Assembly (NCBI RefSeq): GCF_029767005.1
Contig: NZ_JARUQR010000001.1
Coordinates: 243,028-307,027 of the forward strand
Reading direction: 5' to 3'
Source: Thiomicrorhabdus sp. ZW0627
GTDB taxonomy: Bacteria; Pseudomonadota; Gammaproteobacteria; Thiomicrospirales; Thiomicrospiraceae
Length of the DNA: 64,000 nucleotides
Under the pieces are notes generated by a model that was not told where the DNA came from, made no database searches, and saw only the letters and a program-made list of their open reading frames with translations. Positions 20,405 to 29,162 of the stretch are shown here, piece by piece. Made by a program: the position numbers and the translations under genes. The stretch's first letter is position 1; each line of letters begins with the position of its first letter.

Positions 20405-21166
20405 TCAGTTAGCGTGAACTTTCTTGACAAGTTCCAAGTCAAGATAATCGTGACCGTGGTTTTCACCCGCGATGACTGAGAACGATTGGTCGGATTCACC
20501 CATGTGATCCAATACCAAGTGCGCATCACTGAAGTCATCTTCTTTCGTATAGTCATTGATGGTGATGATGGTCTTAACGTTTGCACCTGTAGAAGACTGG
20601 ATACCGTTCGAAGAATCTTCAAACGCAATCGCTTCTTCCGGTTTTAGGTTCATCTGTTCCAAAGCCCAGTCGTAAATGTCCGGAGCCGGTTTTTTGGCCG
20701 GAACGATGTCACCTGCGGCAATCACTTCAAACCAGCTTTCAGAATCCGGTCCCAAGGTGCTTTCCAACAAAGCCGTAACGTTTGCAGGTGTAGTGGTTGT
20801 GACCACAGCCATGCGCATGCCGCTTTCGCGCGCTTCATTAATTAGACGTTCAACGCCCGGACGAAGTGGAATCGCACCTTCTGCCAGCAGTTTGGTGTAA
20901 AAATCTGTTTTGGAAGCGTGTAGACCTTTGACGAAATCATCAAAATCTCCAGGTTTTTCGAAATCGGTGTTGAACTTTTCCAGATAGAAACGGATGCGTT
21001 CTTTACCGCCTGTTACTGCAAGCAGTTCGCCATATAGGGCTTCATCCCAATGCCAGTCCAAACCTGCCTTCTCAAAAGCCAAGTTGAACGCAACGCGGTG
21101 TCCGTCCTTTTCCGTGTCGGCCAAAGTTCCGTCAACGTCGAATAATAGTGCTTGTAATGTTGCCAT
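20405..21166 (-). CDS. cbbY: CbbY-type HAD phosphatase
   Basis: A 253-residue HAD-superfamily hydrolase with the nucleophile motif FDVDGTLAD near residue 10, a helical cap (20-90), the motif II/III elements VVTTTTPANV and KPAPDIY, and FEDSSNGI. Length and cap match CbbY, which dephosphorylates xylulose-1,5-bisphosphate, a misfire product that inhibits RuBisCO. ATG at 21166 is set by the family start. Its proximity to D-ribulokinase supports a role in Calvin cycle upkeep, although other sugar phosphates cannot be excluded. Confidence 0.88.
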   Translation of the reverse strand: MATLQALLFDVDGTLADTEKDGHRVAFNLAFEKAGLDWHWDEALYGELLAVTGGKERIRFYLEKFNTDFEKPGDFDDFVKGLHASKTDFYTKLLAEGAIPLRPGVERLINEARESGMRMAVVTTTTPANVTALLESTLGPDSESWFEVIAAGDIVPAKKPAPDIYDWALEQMNLKPEEAIAFEDSSNGIQSSTGANVKTIITINDYTKEDDFSDAHLVLDHMGESDQSFSVIAGENHGHDYLDLELVKKVHAN

Positions 21167-21299
21167 AAGGATTAATCCCCTAGTACTTGATGAAATTGTT
21201 GAAGAATTCTCATAGATATAGGGACGAATAGCAAGTAATACAAGTTTTCTTGTCGACAAAAATTAGAGTTTTATTGTGCTAATCGAAAAAAAATTTTGC

Positions 21300-21328
21300 T
21301 TGTTGCCTCATATAAAACCTGCTATAAA
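21300..21328 (+). promoter_or_regulatory. probable dksA promoter
   Basis: TTGTTG (21300-21305) and TATAAA (21323-21328) are separated by 17 bp. Transcription would start near 21335, leaving a leader of about 130 nt before dksA. Confidence 0.55.
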
Positions 21329-21432
21329 ATGCTGTTAGGAATTTTATTCTAAGGCCGGAAATGCCACCCCTGCTTTTTACGGGACTTATATGAAATTCTG
21401 AAAACAAAAAATAATAGATAAACTAATACGAC

Positions 21433-21456
21433 AAAAAGACTCCGTCTTTTTGGGAG
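21433..21456 (+). promoter_or_regulatory. dksA leader hairpin next to the ribosome binding site
   Basis: AAAAAGAC (21433-21440) pairs with GTCTTTTT (21444-21451) around a three-base loop. The ribosome binding site GGGAG (21452-21456) follows with no gap, and the ATG is at 21465. The stem could limit ribosome access or act as a weak attenuator. Confidence 0.45.
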
Positions 21457-21464
21457 AAAAACAG

Positions 21465-21893
21465 ATGGATATTCAGACAGACTTTATTGAGGATTACCCT
21501 CCTTACGTGCCTGAAGAGGGTGAGGAATACATGAGTCCGCGTATGCTGGAACATTTCAGAAAAAAACTATTGGCCTGGAAGCAACAGTTGCTTGATGAAG
21601 CCAATTCTACGGTTTCTCACTTGCAGAAAGATTCGGAAACACCGGCAGATCCAAACGATCGTGCCTCTCAGGAAGAAGAGTTCGCACTGGAACTTCGTAC
21701 CCGTGATCGTGAAAGAAAGCTGATTGCTAAAATCGATAAGTCGTTGAAAGACATTGAAAGCGGTGAGTACGGTTATTGCAAAATGAGCGGTGAAGAGATT
21801 GGTTTAGGGCGTATGGAAGCTCGACCTACTGCTACATTGACAGTTGAAATGAAACGTAAACAAGAGATTCGCGAGAAGCAAGGGGTTGCATAA
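21465..21893 (+). CDS. dksA: RNA polymerase-binding transcription factor DksA, zinc-ligand-poor
   Basis: A 142-residue DksA. The coiled coil carries DPNDRA at its tip, the acidic pair that enters the polymerase secondary channel, and continues through LELRTRDRERKL. The C-terminal globular region keeps EEIG...RMEARPTA, but its four zinc cysteines read Cys, Ser, Thr, Met (CKMSG and LTVEMK). It should act with ppGpp on stable-RNA promoters such as the tRNA one at 514, yet not need zinc to fold. GGGAG precedes the ATG. Confidence 0.95.
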   Translation: MDIQTDFIEDYPPYVPEEGEEYMSPRMLEHFRKKLLAWKQQLLDEANSTVSHLQKDSETPADPNDRASQEEEFALELRTRDRERKLIAKIDKSLKDIESGEYGYCKMSGEEIGLGRMEARPTATLTVEMKRKQEIREKQGVA

Positions 21894-21917
21894 TTCGCTC
21901 CGCATTTCTGTTTTGAT

Positions 21918-21947
21918 AAGCCAAGTCTAATCAACTTGGCTTTTTTG
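21918..21947 (+). terminator. dksA terminator
   Basis: AAGCCAAGT and ACTTGGCTT form a nine-bp stem around a seven-base loop, followed by a run of Ts (TTTTGTTT). It begins 25 bases after the dksA stop codon. Confidence 0.88.
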
Positions 21948-21973
21948 TTTAATTTTCTTATAAAGTATCGATT

Positions 21974-23563
21974 TTGAATACAGAACAACTCATTGACAGT
22001 CTGTGTTTGCCTGAAAGCTATCCCCACTCTGTTGAAGTCATCACTACCATCGAAACCCATATCTCCGTGGTGTTCTTAACGGGCCCTTATGCCTATAAAC
22101 TTAAGAAACCGGTCGATTTCGGTTTTCTGGATTTCACACAACTTGATTCGCGCAAGCATTTCTGCGAACAAGAATTACGTTTGAATCAACGTACGGCCCC
22201 AAATCTCTATCTGGATGTCGTTCCTCTGTTTTTGGATACGAATGGAAGAATTACGTTTGATCAGAATCTCGCTGGTGGTTCATCCGCCAAACCGATTGAA
22301 TATCTGCTTAAGATGAATCAGTTCGACCCCAACGGTGTATTGGGGCGCTATCTAAGTGATCATGACCTGTCGAAAGCACAGGAACGGGAACTAGCCAAGC
22401 AAATCAGTCAATTACATCTCAATGCACGGATTGTTGAGGGTGACTCCCATCTTGGGGAGCCTAAAACCATCCTACAGCCGATGTTGGATAATTTCCCGAC
22501 ACTGCTTGAAAACTGTACCTCGGAATACAAGCCACGGTTGGAAAATCTCCTGAATTGGACTCATCAACGTTTTGCAGATCTACAAGAGGACTTGGTCAAT
22601 CGCAAGAAACTCGGTTTTGTTCGTGAATGCCATGGTGATCTTCATCTCGATAACATCACGTTAATTGATGACCGCCCCACTCTGTTTGATGGAATCGAGT
22701 TTAACGATGAATTCCGTTGGATAGATGTGATTAGTGACTTGGCTTTTCTACTAATTGATTTGGATTTTAGGGATAAACAAGCTTTAAGAAGACGAATTTT
22801 GAGCACCTATCTTGGGTTTACCGGAGATTATGCTGCTTTGAAATTGCTGAGGTTTTATCAGGTTTACCGTGCTTTGGTTCGGGCGAAGATTTCCGCACTA
22901 CGCTTGGGGCAGATTCCTAAAAATTCAATTGAATATCAACACTATAGAACGATAACGTTACAGTATATCGAGCAGGCGGAAGGCTATGCGCTTACGTCTT
23001 CTTCCAATAAGTTGATAGTGTTGCAAGGTGTTTCCGGTTCTGGAAAAAGCCATTTTGCCGAACAACTGCTGTCGGAACTAGATGCTGTAGTGATCAGTTC
23101 AGATATTGAACGTAAGCGGCTCTATGGCATTTCCCAGACAACTCGTGTCCCGGAGGAAGAGAAATCCACTTTATATTCGGCAGAGATGAGTCGCAAGACT
23201 TATGCGAAGTTGCTAGCGCTTTCTAAACAGCTTCTTGAGCAAGGGCAATCGGTCATTGTCGATGCGACCTTCTTAAAATCGGAACATCGTCTCCCTTTTT
23301 ATGAAACCGCGCGTTCTTTGGGGTGTGAGCCCTACCTAATTTATATTGAAACTGATACTGATACGGCTGAAGTCTCCATTCGCCAGCGTTCTCTTGCTGA
23401 TTTGAGTCCTTCGGATGCTGATGAAGCGGTGATGAATCGACAGCTTGAATTTATTGAGCCCCCGAGTAAATCGGAGCCTTCATTAACGCTTTCGGCAGAA
23501 GGGTTGCGTAAGGTTTTTCCTAGAAATAAGATTCAAGAATTCCTGCAACTGCCGTTAACCTGA
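21974..23563 (+). CDS. phosphotransferase-like/P-loop kinase fusion protein (COG2187-COG0645 type)
   Basis: 529 residues in two parts. Residues 1-330 are an aminoglycoside-phosphotransferase-like kinase fold with HGDLHLDNI and the DGIEFND motif. Residues 340-529 are a P-loop kinase domain with Walker A GVSGSGKS near residue 355. Substrates are unknown; the name does not imply drug resistance. The family's conserved N-terminus (YPHSVEVITTIETHISVVFL) begins right at a TTG, with no ATG in range, so TTG is the likely start, without a clear ribosome binding site. Confidence 0.85.
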   Translation: MNTEQLIDSLCLPESYPHSVEVITTIETHISVVFLTGPYAYKLKKPVDFGFLDFTQLDSRKHFCEQELRLNQRTAPNLYLDVVPLFLDTNGRITFDQNLAGGSSAKPIEYLLKMNQFDPNGVLGRYLSDHDLSKAQERELAKQISQLHLNARIVEGDSHLGEPKTILQPMLDNFPTLLENCTSEYKPRLENLLNWTHQRFADLQEDLVNRKKLGFVRECHGDLHLDNITLIDDRPTLFDGIEFNDEFRWIDVISDLAFLLIDLDFRDKQALRRRILSTYLGFTGDYAALKLLRFYQVYRALVRAKISALRLGQIPKNSIEYQHYRTITLQYIEQAEGYALTSSSNKLIVLQGVSGSGKSHFAEQLLSELDAVVISSDIERKRLYGISQTTRVPEEEKSTLYSAEMSRKTYAKLLALSKQLLEQGQSVIVDATFLKSEHRLPFYETARSLGCEPYLIYIETDTDTAEVSIRQRSLADLSPSDADEAVMNRQLEFIEPPSKSEPSLTLSAEGLRKVFPRNKIQEFLQLPLT

Positions 23564-23578
23564 TAAAGAAATTTATCA

Positions 23579-24202
23579 ATGATCGTTTCTAAAACGGTTT
23601 CAAGGCTGGCGAGTGACAAAGGTATGTATCGACTTTGGGTAAAAATTTTCGGAATTGGATTATTGGCAATGTCTTCAGCCAAAGCTGCTGGTAATCCGAC
23701 GAAATCCGACGCGTCTGTTGATTTAAGTGCAGTGCGCTTTCTTGGGCTCGAGCTGAAATCCGCTGACCTCAATAAGGTACGTGAACATCTTTGGGCAATC
23801 GGCGGTTTTGACCAGGCACGTTCAACGGTGCGGCAGCGAAATATCGACAAGTTTTTTACTAAGTCGCGCATTCGTGACAGTTATTATGTCGAGTTTCACT
23901 ACAATAACGCAGGGAATGTCACTTCCGTGAAAAGACTTTACCGCCCCTATTCGACCGAAAACAGTAATCGACGTACAGCAATCAGTACCAAAGAGGTTGC
24001 ACTGCAACTGATTCCTGATTTGGGGCAACCGTTACAAGTTGAGACAAAAGGCTGGGGAGGCACTTTGACGTATTCCAGTTACCGTTGGGAAGATGATACT
24101 ATGAGTGTTGTAATCGATCGTGAAGGTAGTGAAAAACTGGGTAATGTATTTGTAGAGTACACAGTTAAAACCGAATCACCTTATGCGATTGCGGAAAAGT
24201 AA
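23579..24202 (+). CDS. exported protein of unknown function
   Basis: 207 residues. A hydrophobic signal segment WVKIFGIGLLAMSSAKAAG ends in a good signal peptidase site (AKA-AG). The mature part of about 170 residues is rich in basic and aromatic residues (FDQARSTVRQRNIDKFF, YYVEFHYNN, RLYRPYS). I do not recognise the family. An ATG at 23624 would give a cleaner signal peptide and has AAAGG very close upstream, so the true start may be there. It lies 15 bases after the kinase fusion and may be in the same transcript. Confidence 0.75.
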   Translation: MIVSKTVSRLASDKGMYRLWVKIFGIGLLAMSSAKAAGNPTKSDASVDLSAVRFLGLELKSADLNKVREHLWAIGGFDQARSTVRQRNIDKFFTKSRIRDSYYVEFHYNNAGNVTSVKRLYRPYSTENSNRRTAISTKEVALQLIPDLGQPLQVETKGWGGTLTYSSYRWEDDTMSVVIDREGSEKLGNVFVEYTVKTESPYAIAEK

Positions 24203-24236
24203 AAATGATTAATATGGAATTCGACGGTAACAAGAT

Positions 24237-24458
24237 ATGAATGTTCAGAACAATCCCGCCTCGATCGCTTTAACGGGGATCAATCAAGGTTTTGAACGCT
24301 TGGCGGATAACACCCAGAAAATCGTTAATCCGCAAAGTGGCGAGCAAATGGAAGCCTTGGTCGACAATACACAGGTCGAAAAGCAGGTTCAAGCTTCGAC
24401 TAAAGCCTTGAAAACCTATGACGGTATGATTGGTACCCTGCTTGATGTCATGGCTTGA
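24237..24458 (+). CDS. small protein of unknown function, flagellar rod-protein-like ends
   Basis: 73 residues without membrane segment or cysteine. The start (IALTGINQGFERLADNTQKI) and end (VQASTKALKTYDGMIGTLLDVMA) recall the paired terminal helices of flagellar rod and hook proteins. In those proteins, N-terminal GL..A..I..N and C-terminal ASK.....M...L motifs form a coiled coil. The resemblance is by eye only and no flagellar genes are nearby. It lies 34 bases after the exported protein and converges with yqiA. Confidence 0.65.
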   Translation: MNVQNNPASIALTGINQGFERLADNTQKIVNPQSGEQMEALVDNTQVEKQVQASTKALKTYDGMIGTLLDVMA

Positions 24459-24491
24459 TAGCTAAACTTTTAGCTCTCAGGACTTACAAGC

Positions 24492-25124
24492 CTATTTAGT
24501 CACACTCTTTTTTAAAAAATTTCTAATCTCTTCTTCCGCTTCCGACATATGCTCGAAAGCATGACTTCCCCCATTGAACAGTCGTGTTACATGATTCGGG
24601 TTTCCGGTTCGATACATTTCATATGATTGTCGATACGGAATAACTTCATCCTTCTCATCCAATAACAGCAAGCACGGTATTTCATCATTGGGCTTGCAGT
24701 AGTAATTGGCCAGATCGTTTCGATAGGTTTCATCGATTATTATCGTTTCACCACTGTAAGGGTTTTGATGTTCACCCATGTAGTCTTTCATCAGGCCGAC
24801 TGGGTCCAGTGCAGGATTGATCATGATGTAAGGCACACGATATTGTTGGGCTAGGTACTGTGCATAGAATCCACCCATCGAGGAACCGATTAGGAACCAC
24901 GGGACATGGGAACTTGGAAGGCCTGTATCTTCAATGTACGCCTGTAGGAAATCGACGCTTTGCGAGGGATTCTGCATGGAGTAACTGGGCGTGAAAAGTT
25001 TGCAGGAGACAGCTTGGTTGTTAGATGCGGTAACGTTTTTCAAACGCTGTTTGAGCCACTGCCCTTTCTGGCTGTTGCCGCTGCTTAAAAAGCCGTGTAG
25101 ATAGACGCCACCGCATTGCTGCAT
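24492..25124 (-). CDS. YqiA/YcfP-family alpha/beta hydrolase (esterase)
   Basis: A 210-residue alpha/beta hydrolase. The start GVYLHGFLSSG forms the oxyanion region, GSSMGGFYAQYL carries the nucleophilic serine, LLLDEKDEVIPY the acid, and GGSHAFEHM the histidine. YqiA-type proteins cleave short acyl esters in vitro; the natural substrate is unknown. It is divergent from recJ with only 17 bases between the starts. Confidence 0.88.
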   Translation of the reverse strand: MQQCGGVYLHGFLSSGNSQKGQWLKQRLKNVTASNNQAVSCKLFTPSYSMQNPSQSVDFLQAYIEDTGLPSSHVPWFLIGSSMGGFYAQYLAQQYRVPYIMINPALDPVGLMKDYMGEHQNPYSGETIIIDETYRNDLANYYCKPNDEIPCLLLLDEKDEVIPYRQSYEMYRTGNPNHVTRLFNGGSHAFEHMSEAEEEIRNFLKKSVTK

Positions 25125-25141
25125 TCTGTTAAAATTTCCTT

Positions 25142-26905
25142 ATGATTAAAACACCTGAAATCGTTCAACGTCCCTTTTCCCAAGAAGTCCATTCAGCCTG
25201 TATCAAACTGGGTTTGTCGGATATCCAAGCCAGATTGGTCGCACAACGAACGGACACCATCGAAAAGTTACCGGAAACGGTTTTTCCTAAATTAAAACAT
25301 ATCCAGCATCCCGACGCTTTAAAAAACTCCCAACAGGCCGCCCAGTTGATTGCTGATGCGATTCAATCGGACGGTGCGATCGTTTTAGCGACCGATTACG
25401 ATACCGATGGCGTGACTTCCGCATGGGTTGCCGTTACAGCTTTAATTGATTACTTCGGTGTCCCAAAGGAACGTGTAATCCATGTAATTGGGGATCGTAA
25501 AACCGGCTATGGCATTACCGATGAAGTGTGTGAACGTATCTTGGCAATCGAGGATCCGATTTCATTGGTGATTTCCGCAGACCAGGGATCGAGCGACGAG
25601 CCAAGGATTCAACGGCTAAAACAGGCTGGTATCGATGTTTGCGTAACTGACCACCATCAGATGCCGATCGAGGGTGTGCCGGTGAGCGCAGCCTGTACCG
25701 TCAACCCTCAGCAGGAAGGTTGTGAATACGATAAAACCATTGCAGGATGTTTCGTGATCTTTCTGGTTATGACGCAGGTGAGACAAGCCTTGGTTCAACG
25801 AGGCTATCTTCAACCTGACAGCCCTTCCCTCAAGGCGCTCTCTATGAATGTTGCATTGGGAACGATTGCAGATAGTGTCAGTCTTAAAAGCCCTAATAAC
25901 CGAGCAATCGTCAACGCCGGTTTGCAGTTCATCAACCAATTCGACCAGCCAAGCTGGCGTGCGATGAAAGCGCTTAATGACAATCAGGGAGAACCATTTA
26001 ATGCCGAGTATCTGGCGTTTCAGGTCGCTACACGTATTAACGCCGCTAGCCGGGTAAGTGATGTCACGACGGCTTATCATTTCCTGACGGCAGAGACGGA
26101 AAATGAGGCCAAAGGTTACCTTGATCAGCTAGATGCGGATAATCAGGATCGCCGCTCGCAACAGCAGCAAATGTTGGAAGACGCACAACAAAAAGCCGGT
26201 GAACTGTATCATCCGCAAAAATATACTTTGGCCGTGGCTTTGCAGGGTAATGCTGGGATTCAGGGCATTATTGCCACACGAATTGGTGAGAAGTTCGGTT
26301 TGCCGACCGTTATTCTGACGGATTTGAATGACGGCTACCTGGCGGGCAGTGGCCGTGGGATCGTCTCAGACGTCGATTTGCGTGAAGCCTTCCAGTGGAT
26401 GTCTGAACAGGATGACGCACTATTCAGATCGATGGGCGGACATAAGGGGGCTGCTGGTTGCATGATTCCAATCGAGAAGTATTCCGTCTTCGCGGAGCTT
26501 TTCGAACAAGCGGTGCAAAACCAATTGGGTGACAAGCCCCCTGTTCCGCTTCTGGAAACCGACGGTCAGCTGGAAGACCATTTACTCGTTCCTGAATTGA
26601 TTTATCATTTGAATATATTGGAACCTTACGGACGGGAATGGCCACAACCTAGCTTTTCAGGTGAGTTCGAAATTGTTCAGATCAAAGAAGTCGGACAAAC
26701 CAAGGTTCACCTGTCTTGCAGACTACGCACCGATAACGGAAAGACGCTTCAAGCTATCTACTTCAATGCCAAGCAGCACGAGGACGACGTTATGCCGTTT
26801 CGTCCTAAAGATCGCGTGACTTGTGTCTATCAGCCCGGTCTGAATCATTTCGGTGGACGCACACAACTCCAATTGCGTCTGCAATGGATGCAAAAAAGCG
26901 TCTAA
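25142..26905 (+). CDS. recJ: single-stranded-DNA-specific exonuclease RecJ
   Basis: A 587-residue DHH-family 5'-3' exonuclease used in recombinational and mismatch repair. Metal-binding motifs are in order: ATDYDTDGVT (near 80), SADQGSSD, VTDHHQMP, then the DHHA1 region with GGHKGAAGC, and a C-terminal OB fold (VHLSCRL.....LQAIYFNA). The length matches E. coli RecJ. Its neighbour across the next gene, the RpfE-type protein, is also next to recJ in xanthomonads. Confidence 0.95.
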   Translation: MIKTPEIVQRPFSQEVHSACIKLGLSDIQARLVAQRTDTIEKLPETVFPKLKHIQHPDALKNSQQAAQLIADAIQSDGAIVLATDYDTDGVTSAWVAVTALIDYFGVPKERVIHVIGDRKTGYGITDEVCERILAIEDPISLVISADQGSSDEPRIQRLKQAGIDVCVTDHHQMPIEGVPVSAACTVNPQQEGCEYDKTIAGCFVIFLVMTQVRQALVQRGYLQPDSPSLKALSMNVALGTIADSVSLKSPNNRAIVNAGLQFINQFDQPSWRAMKALNDNQGEPFNAEYLAFQVATRINAASRVSDVTTAYHFLTAETENEAKGYLDQLDADNQDRRSQQQQMLEDAQQKAGELYHPQKYTLAVALQGNAGIQGIIATRIGEKFGLPTVILTDLNDGYLAGSGRGIVSDVDLREAFQWMSEQDDALFRSMGGHKGAAGCMIPIEKYSVFAELFEQAVQNQLGDKPPVPLLETDGQLEDHLLVPELIYHLNILEPYGREWPQPSFSGEFEIVQIKEVGQTKVHLSCRLRTDNGKTLQAIYFNAKQHEDDVMPFRPKDRVTCVYQPGLNHFGGRTQLQLRLQWMQKSV

Positions 26906-26990
26906 TTCAGCCTGAATGATTGTCTATTCTGCTTTCTTTTGGGAAGATGGTTTGCGTCATCTTTCACATTGAAAAATTAGAGGGTTATTC

Positions 26991-27968
26991 ATGAATCAGG
27001 CAAATTCAGGTTTGCAGAAGTTGCAGTATTTTCCTGCAAGTTTTTTCGGCATGGTTATGGGAATTGCGGGACTAAGCATCGCTTTTATGAAATCCGGTTC
27101 GGTAATCGAATGGGGTCCGGCTACCGGTCAATACCTGTTAATGTTCACTGCTGTTTTATTCGCTGTTCTCCTGGCGAGTTATCTATATAAAGTATTACGT
27201 TTCAAAGATGCGTTTTGGGCGGAGATGAAGCACCCGGTGAAGATGAATTTCATACCAACCATCTCCATTAGTCTGTTATTGCTAAGTGTCGGATTCTGGG
27301 AGTTGGAGCAGGTCAAAACCTCGTTCAATCTATGGCTACTGGGGGCGTCATTGCAATTAGTACTGACCTTGTGGCTGCTGTATAGCTGGATTTACCACGA
27401 TTTATTCAAGATCGAACATTCAAATCCCGCTTGGTTTATTCCGATTGTCGGTAACATCATTGTACCGATAGCTGGTGTACAGCACGTTCCCGGTGACATC
27501 AGTTGGTTCTTCTTTGCAATAGGAATTGTCTTTTGGCCGCTTTTGAAAGCGGTTTTACTATACCGTCTTATCTTCCATCCGCCGTTGCCGGAAAAGTTGA
27601 TGCCGACGCTGTTTATTTTTATCGCTCCACCAGCGGTAGGTTGCATTTCTTATCTGACGTTGAATCATTGGGAAGTTGATGCGTTTGCCCGTATTTTATA
27701 TTTCTTCGCTCTGTTCTTTACGCTGTTTCTGCTTTTCTCAATCAATAAATTCCGTAAATTGAGTTTCGCGCTTTCCTGGTGGGCCTATACTTTCCCGTTG
27801 GCGGCGATGGCGATCTCTTCATTCATGATGGGAACCGCACTCCATAGTACCGGATATCAATGGATTGGTGCTGTTATTATGGTCGGATTGGTTGTCATGA
27901 TTGGCTGGCTGTTTTATAAAACTTCATTAGGGGTAATAAATAATAAAATTTGTACGCCGGACAATTAA
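26991..27968 (+). CDS. TDT/SLAC1-family anion channel or transporter (paralogue 3)
   Basis: 325 residues, ten membrane segments, with NPAWFIPIVGNIIVP and HPPLPEKLMPTLFIFIAPPA. It shares these blocks with the gene at 3462. TDT proteins conduct anions, dicarboxylates or possibly bicarbonate; in an autotroph the last is plausible, but this is inference. The gene stands alone between recJ and a bidirectional terminator. ATG at 26991 follows AGAGGG. It gives the reference start for paralogue 2. Confidence 0.85.
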   Translation: MNQANSGLQKLQYFPASFFGMVMGIAGLSIAFMKSGSVIEWGPATGQYLLMFTAVLFAVLLASYLYKVLRFKDAFWAEMKHPVKMNFIPTISISLLLLSVGFWELEQVKTSFNLWLLGASLQLVLTLWLLYSWIYHDLFKIEHSNPAWFIPIVGNIIVPIAGVQHVPGDISWFFFAIGIVFWPLLKAVLLYRLIFHPPLPEKLMPTLFIFIAPPAVGCISYLTLNHWEVDAFARILYFFALFFTLFLLFSINKFRKLSFALSWWAYTFPLAAMAISSFMMGTALHSTGYQWIGAVIMVGLVVMIGWLFYKTSLGVINNKICTPDN

Positions 27969-27994
27969 TCCTTAACCACCCATGTGATTTAATA

Positions 27995-28023
27995 AAAAAG
28001 CCCATCTAGAATGGGCTTTTTTT
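27995..28023. terminator. bidirectional terminator between TDT gene and RpfE-type gene
   Basis: AAAAAGCCCAT and ATGGGCTTTTT pair with a five-base loop and end in seven Ts. The mirrored A-run lets it serve the convergent minus-strand gene ending at 28057 too. Confidence 0.9.
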
Positions 28024-28056
28024 GTGAAACAATTCATTCTTATGAGTTTTACACGA

Positions 28057-29091
28057 TTAAAGGCGGTTCTTGATTCTCCAAAAGCGCCTAAGGTGCTGCG
28101 GCTGAATGTGATAGCGGTAGCCATCACCGAGTTCAAGCAATAAAGAATTTATCTTTTTTTCCTTCAGTAAGGCCAGCAGTGGCTTCATCCATTCGTTTTC
28201 TAGCCAGTCGAGGGTTTCAAGCCACTCTTCCATGCTGAGATGTTCGAGTTTGTAGTAAATGGTATCCGGCATCAATAGGTGTTGCTCACCCTCCTCCAGA
28301 GACCAGGCCTGTCGGGTTTGTGGAAAAGGAGTTGAACGTGCGTCACAGAGCGCTGCCATTGACTTCAAATAGTGGTCGTTGGACCAGATCATGGCGTTTT
28401 CACGTTTAAACAGGGCATTGTGGTTTAACTGCCCTTCTCCCCAGAGCCACACGCCATTAATCTCCGCTAAGCCATCATTTCGACGCGATTCATTGACTTC
28501 GTGATTAAAGAACAGCATAGAGGCTTCATTAAGCAATTGGCGCCAGTATTGTGCAGCGTTGCCAGTCGGGTTGTTACCTTCGATCGATCGATAGCTGACC
28601 GCTTCTAACGATTGGGTGTGCAGGTCGATAGGTTGTTTGATCCGTAGGAACCAATCCGTAGGGCTGCCGTATTCGATGCGAACACGGTCCTGTTCGAAGT
28701 GTTGATTGAAGCTTTCGATCAAGGATTTGGCTTCGCTCTCTTTAATCTCTAAATCCTTACCGGGAATCAGTACCAATGTGTCGCGATCCGGAACCATTTG
28801 TACCGGATCGATTTTAAGCCAGAAATCATCGGCTGTGAAATCGTCAAAGAGCTGGGACGCCAGAGTTGCGGCAACTGGCAAGGTACTTGATTGATGGAAA
28901 AGTTGGCAGGCCGTGCTGTAGAAGTCACGGTTTTGAGGTTTGCCCAGGTTGGACTGTAACGGAAACAGATCTGCTTTTTTGAACAGGATCTGTAGGGCCG
29001 GAAAATCCTTGCTTTTGAATGCCGGGCCGGCTTCCTGGATTCTTTGGCTGTCCAAAAGGCCGGGAAGCCAGAAAGTAACTGCTTTTGACAT
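28057..29091 (-). CDS. RpfE-type, phosphoglycerate-mutase-like regulatory protein
   Basis: A 344-residue soluble protein resembling the RpfE-type/COG4255 family, annotated as related to cofactor-independent phosphoglycerate mutase. The start AVTFWLPGLLD, the central LIPGKDLEI and DWFLRIKQP, and the late EINGVWLWGEGQL motif are typical. In Xanthomonas rpfE lies by recJ in the virulence regulator cluster; here recJ is one gene away. The catalytic serine and metal sites of true mutases are not evident, so enzymatic activity is doubtful. Confidence 0.78.
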   Translation of the reverse strand: MSKAVTFWLPGLLDSQRIQEAGPAFKSKDFPALQILFKKADLFPLQSNLGKPQNRDFYSTACQLFHQSSTLPVAATLASQLFDDFTADDFWLKIDPVQMVPDRDTLVLIPGKDLEIKESEAKSLIESFNQHFEQDRVRIEYGSPTDWFLRIKQPIDLHTQSLEAVSYRSIEGNNPTGNAAQYWRQLLNEASMLFFNHEVNESRRNDGLAEINGVWLWGEGQLNHNALFKRENAMIWSNDHYLKSMAALCDARSTPFPQTRQAWSLEEGEQHLLMPDTIYYKLEHLSMEEWLETLDWLENEWMKPLLALLKEKKINSLLLELGDGYRYHIQPQHLRRFWRIKNRL

Positions 29092-29162
29092 GATGTTGAA
29101 CCTTTTAAACCTTGAGTCCGCTATGGTCGTAATTATAGGGTTGTTGTCAGGTTTTTCATAAC

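Noticed and set aside
21974..23563. Aminoglycoside resistance gene
   Set aside because: The phosphotransferase-like domain is part of a common fusion protein with a P-loop kinase and is not close to known resistance enzymes.
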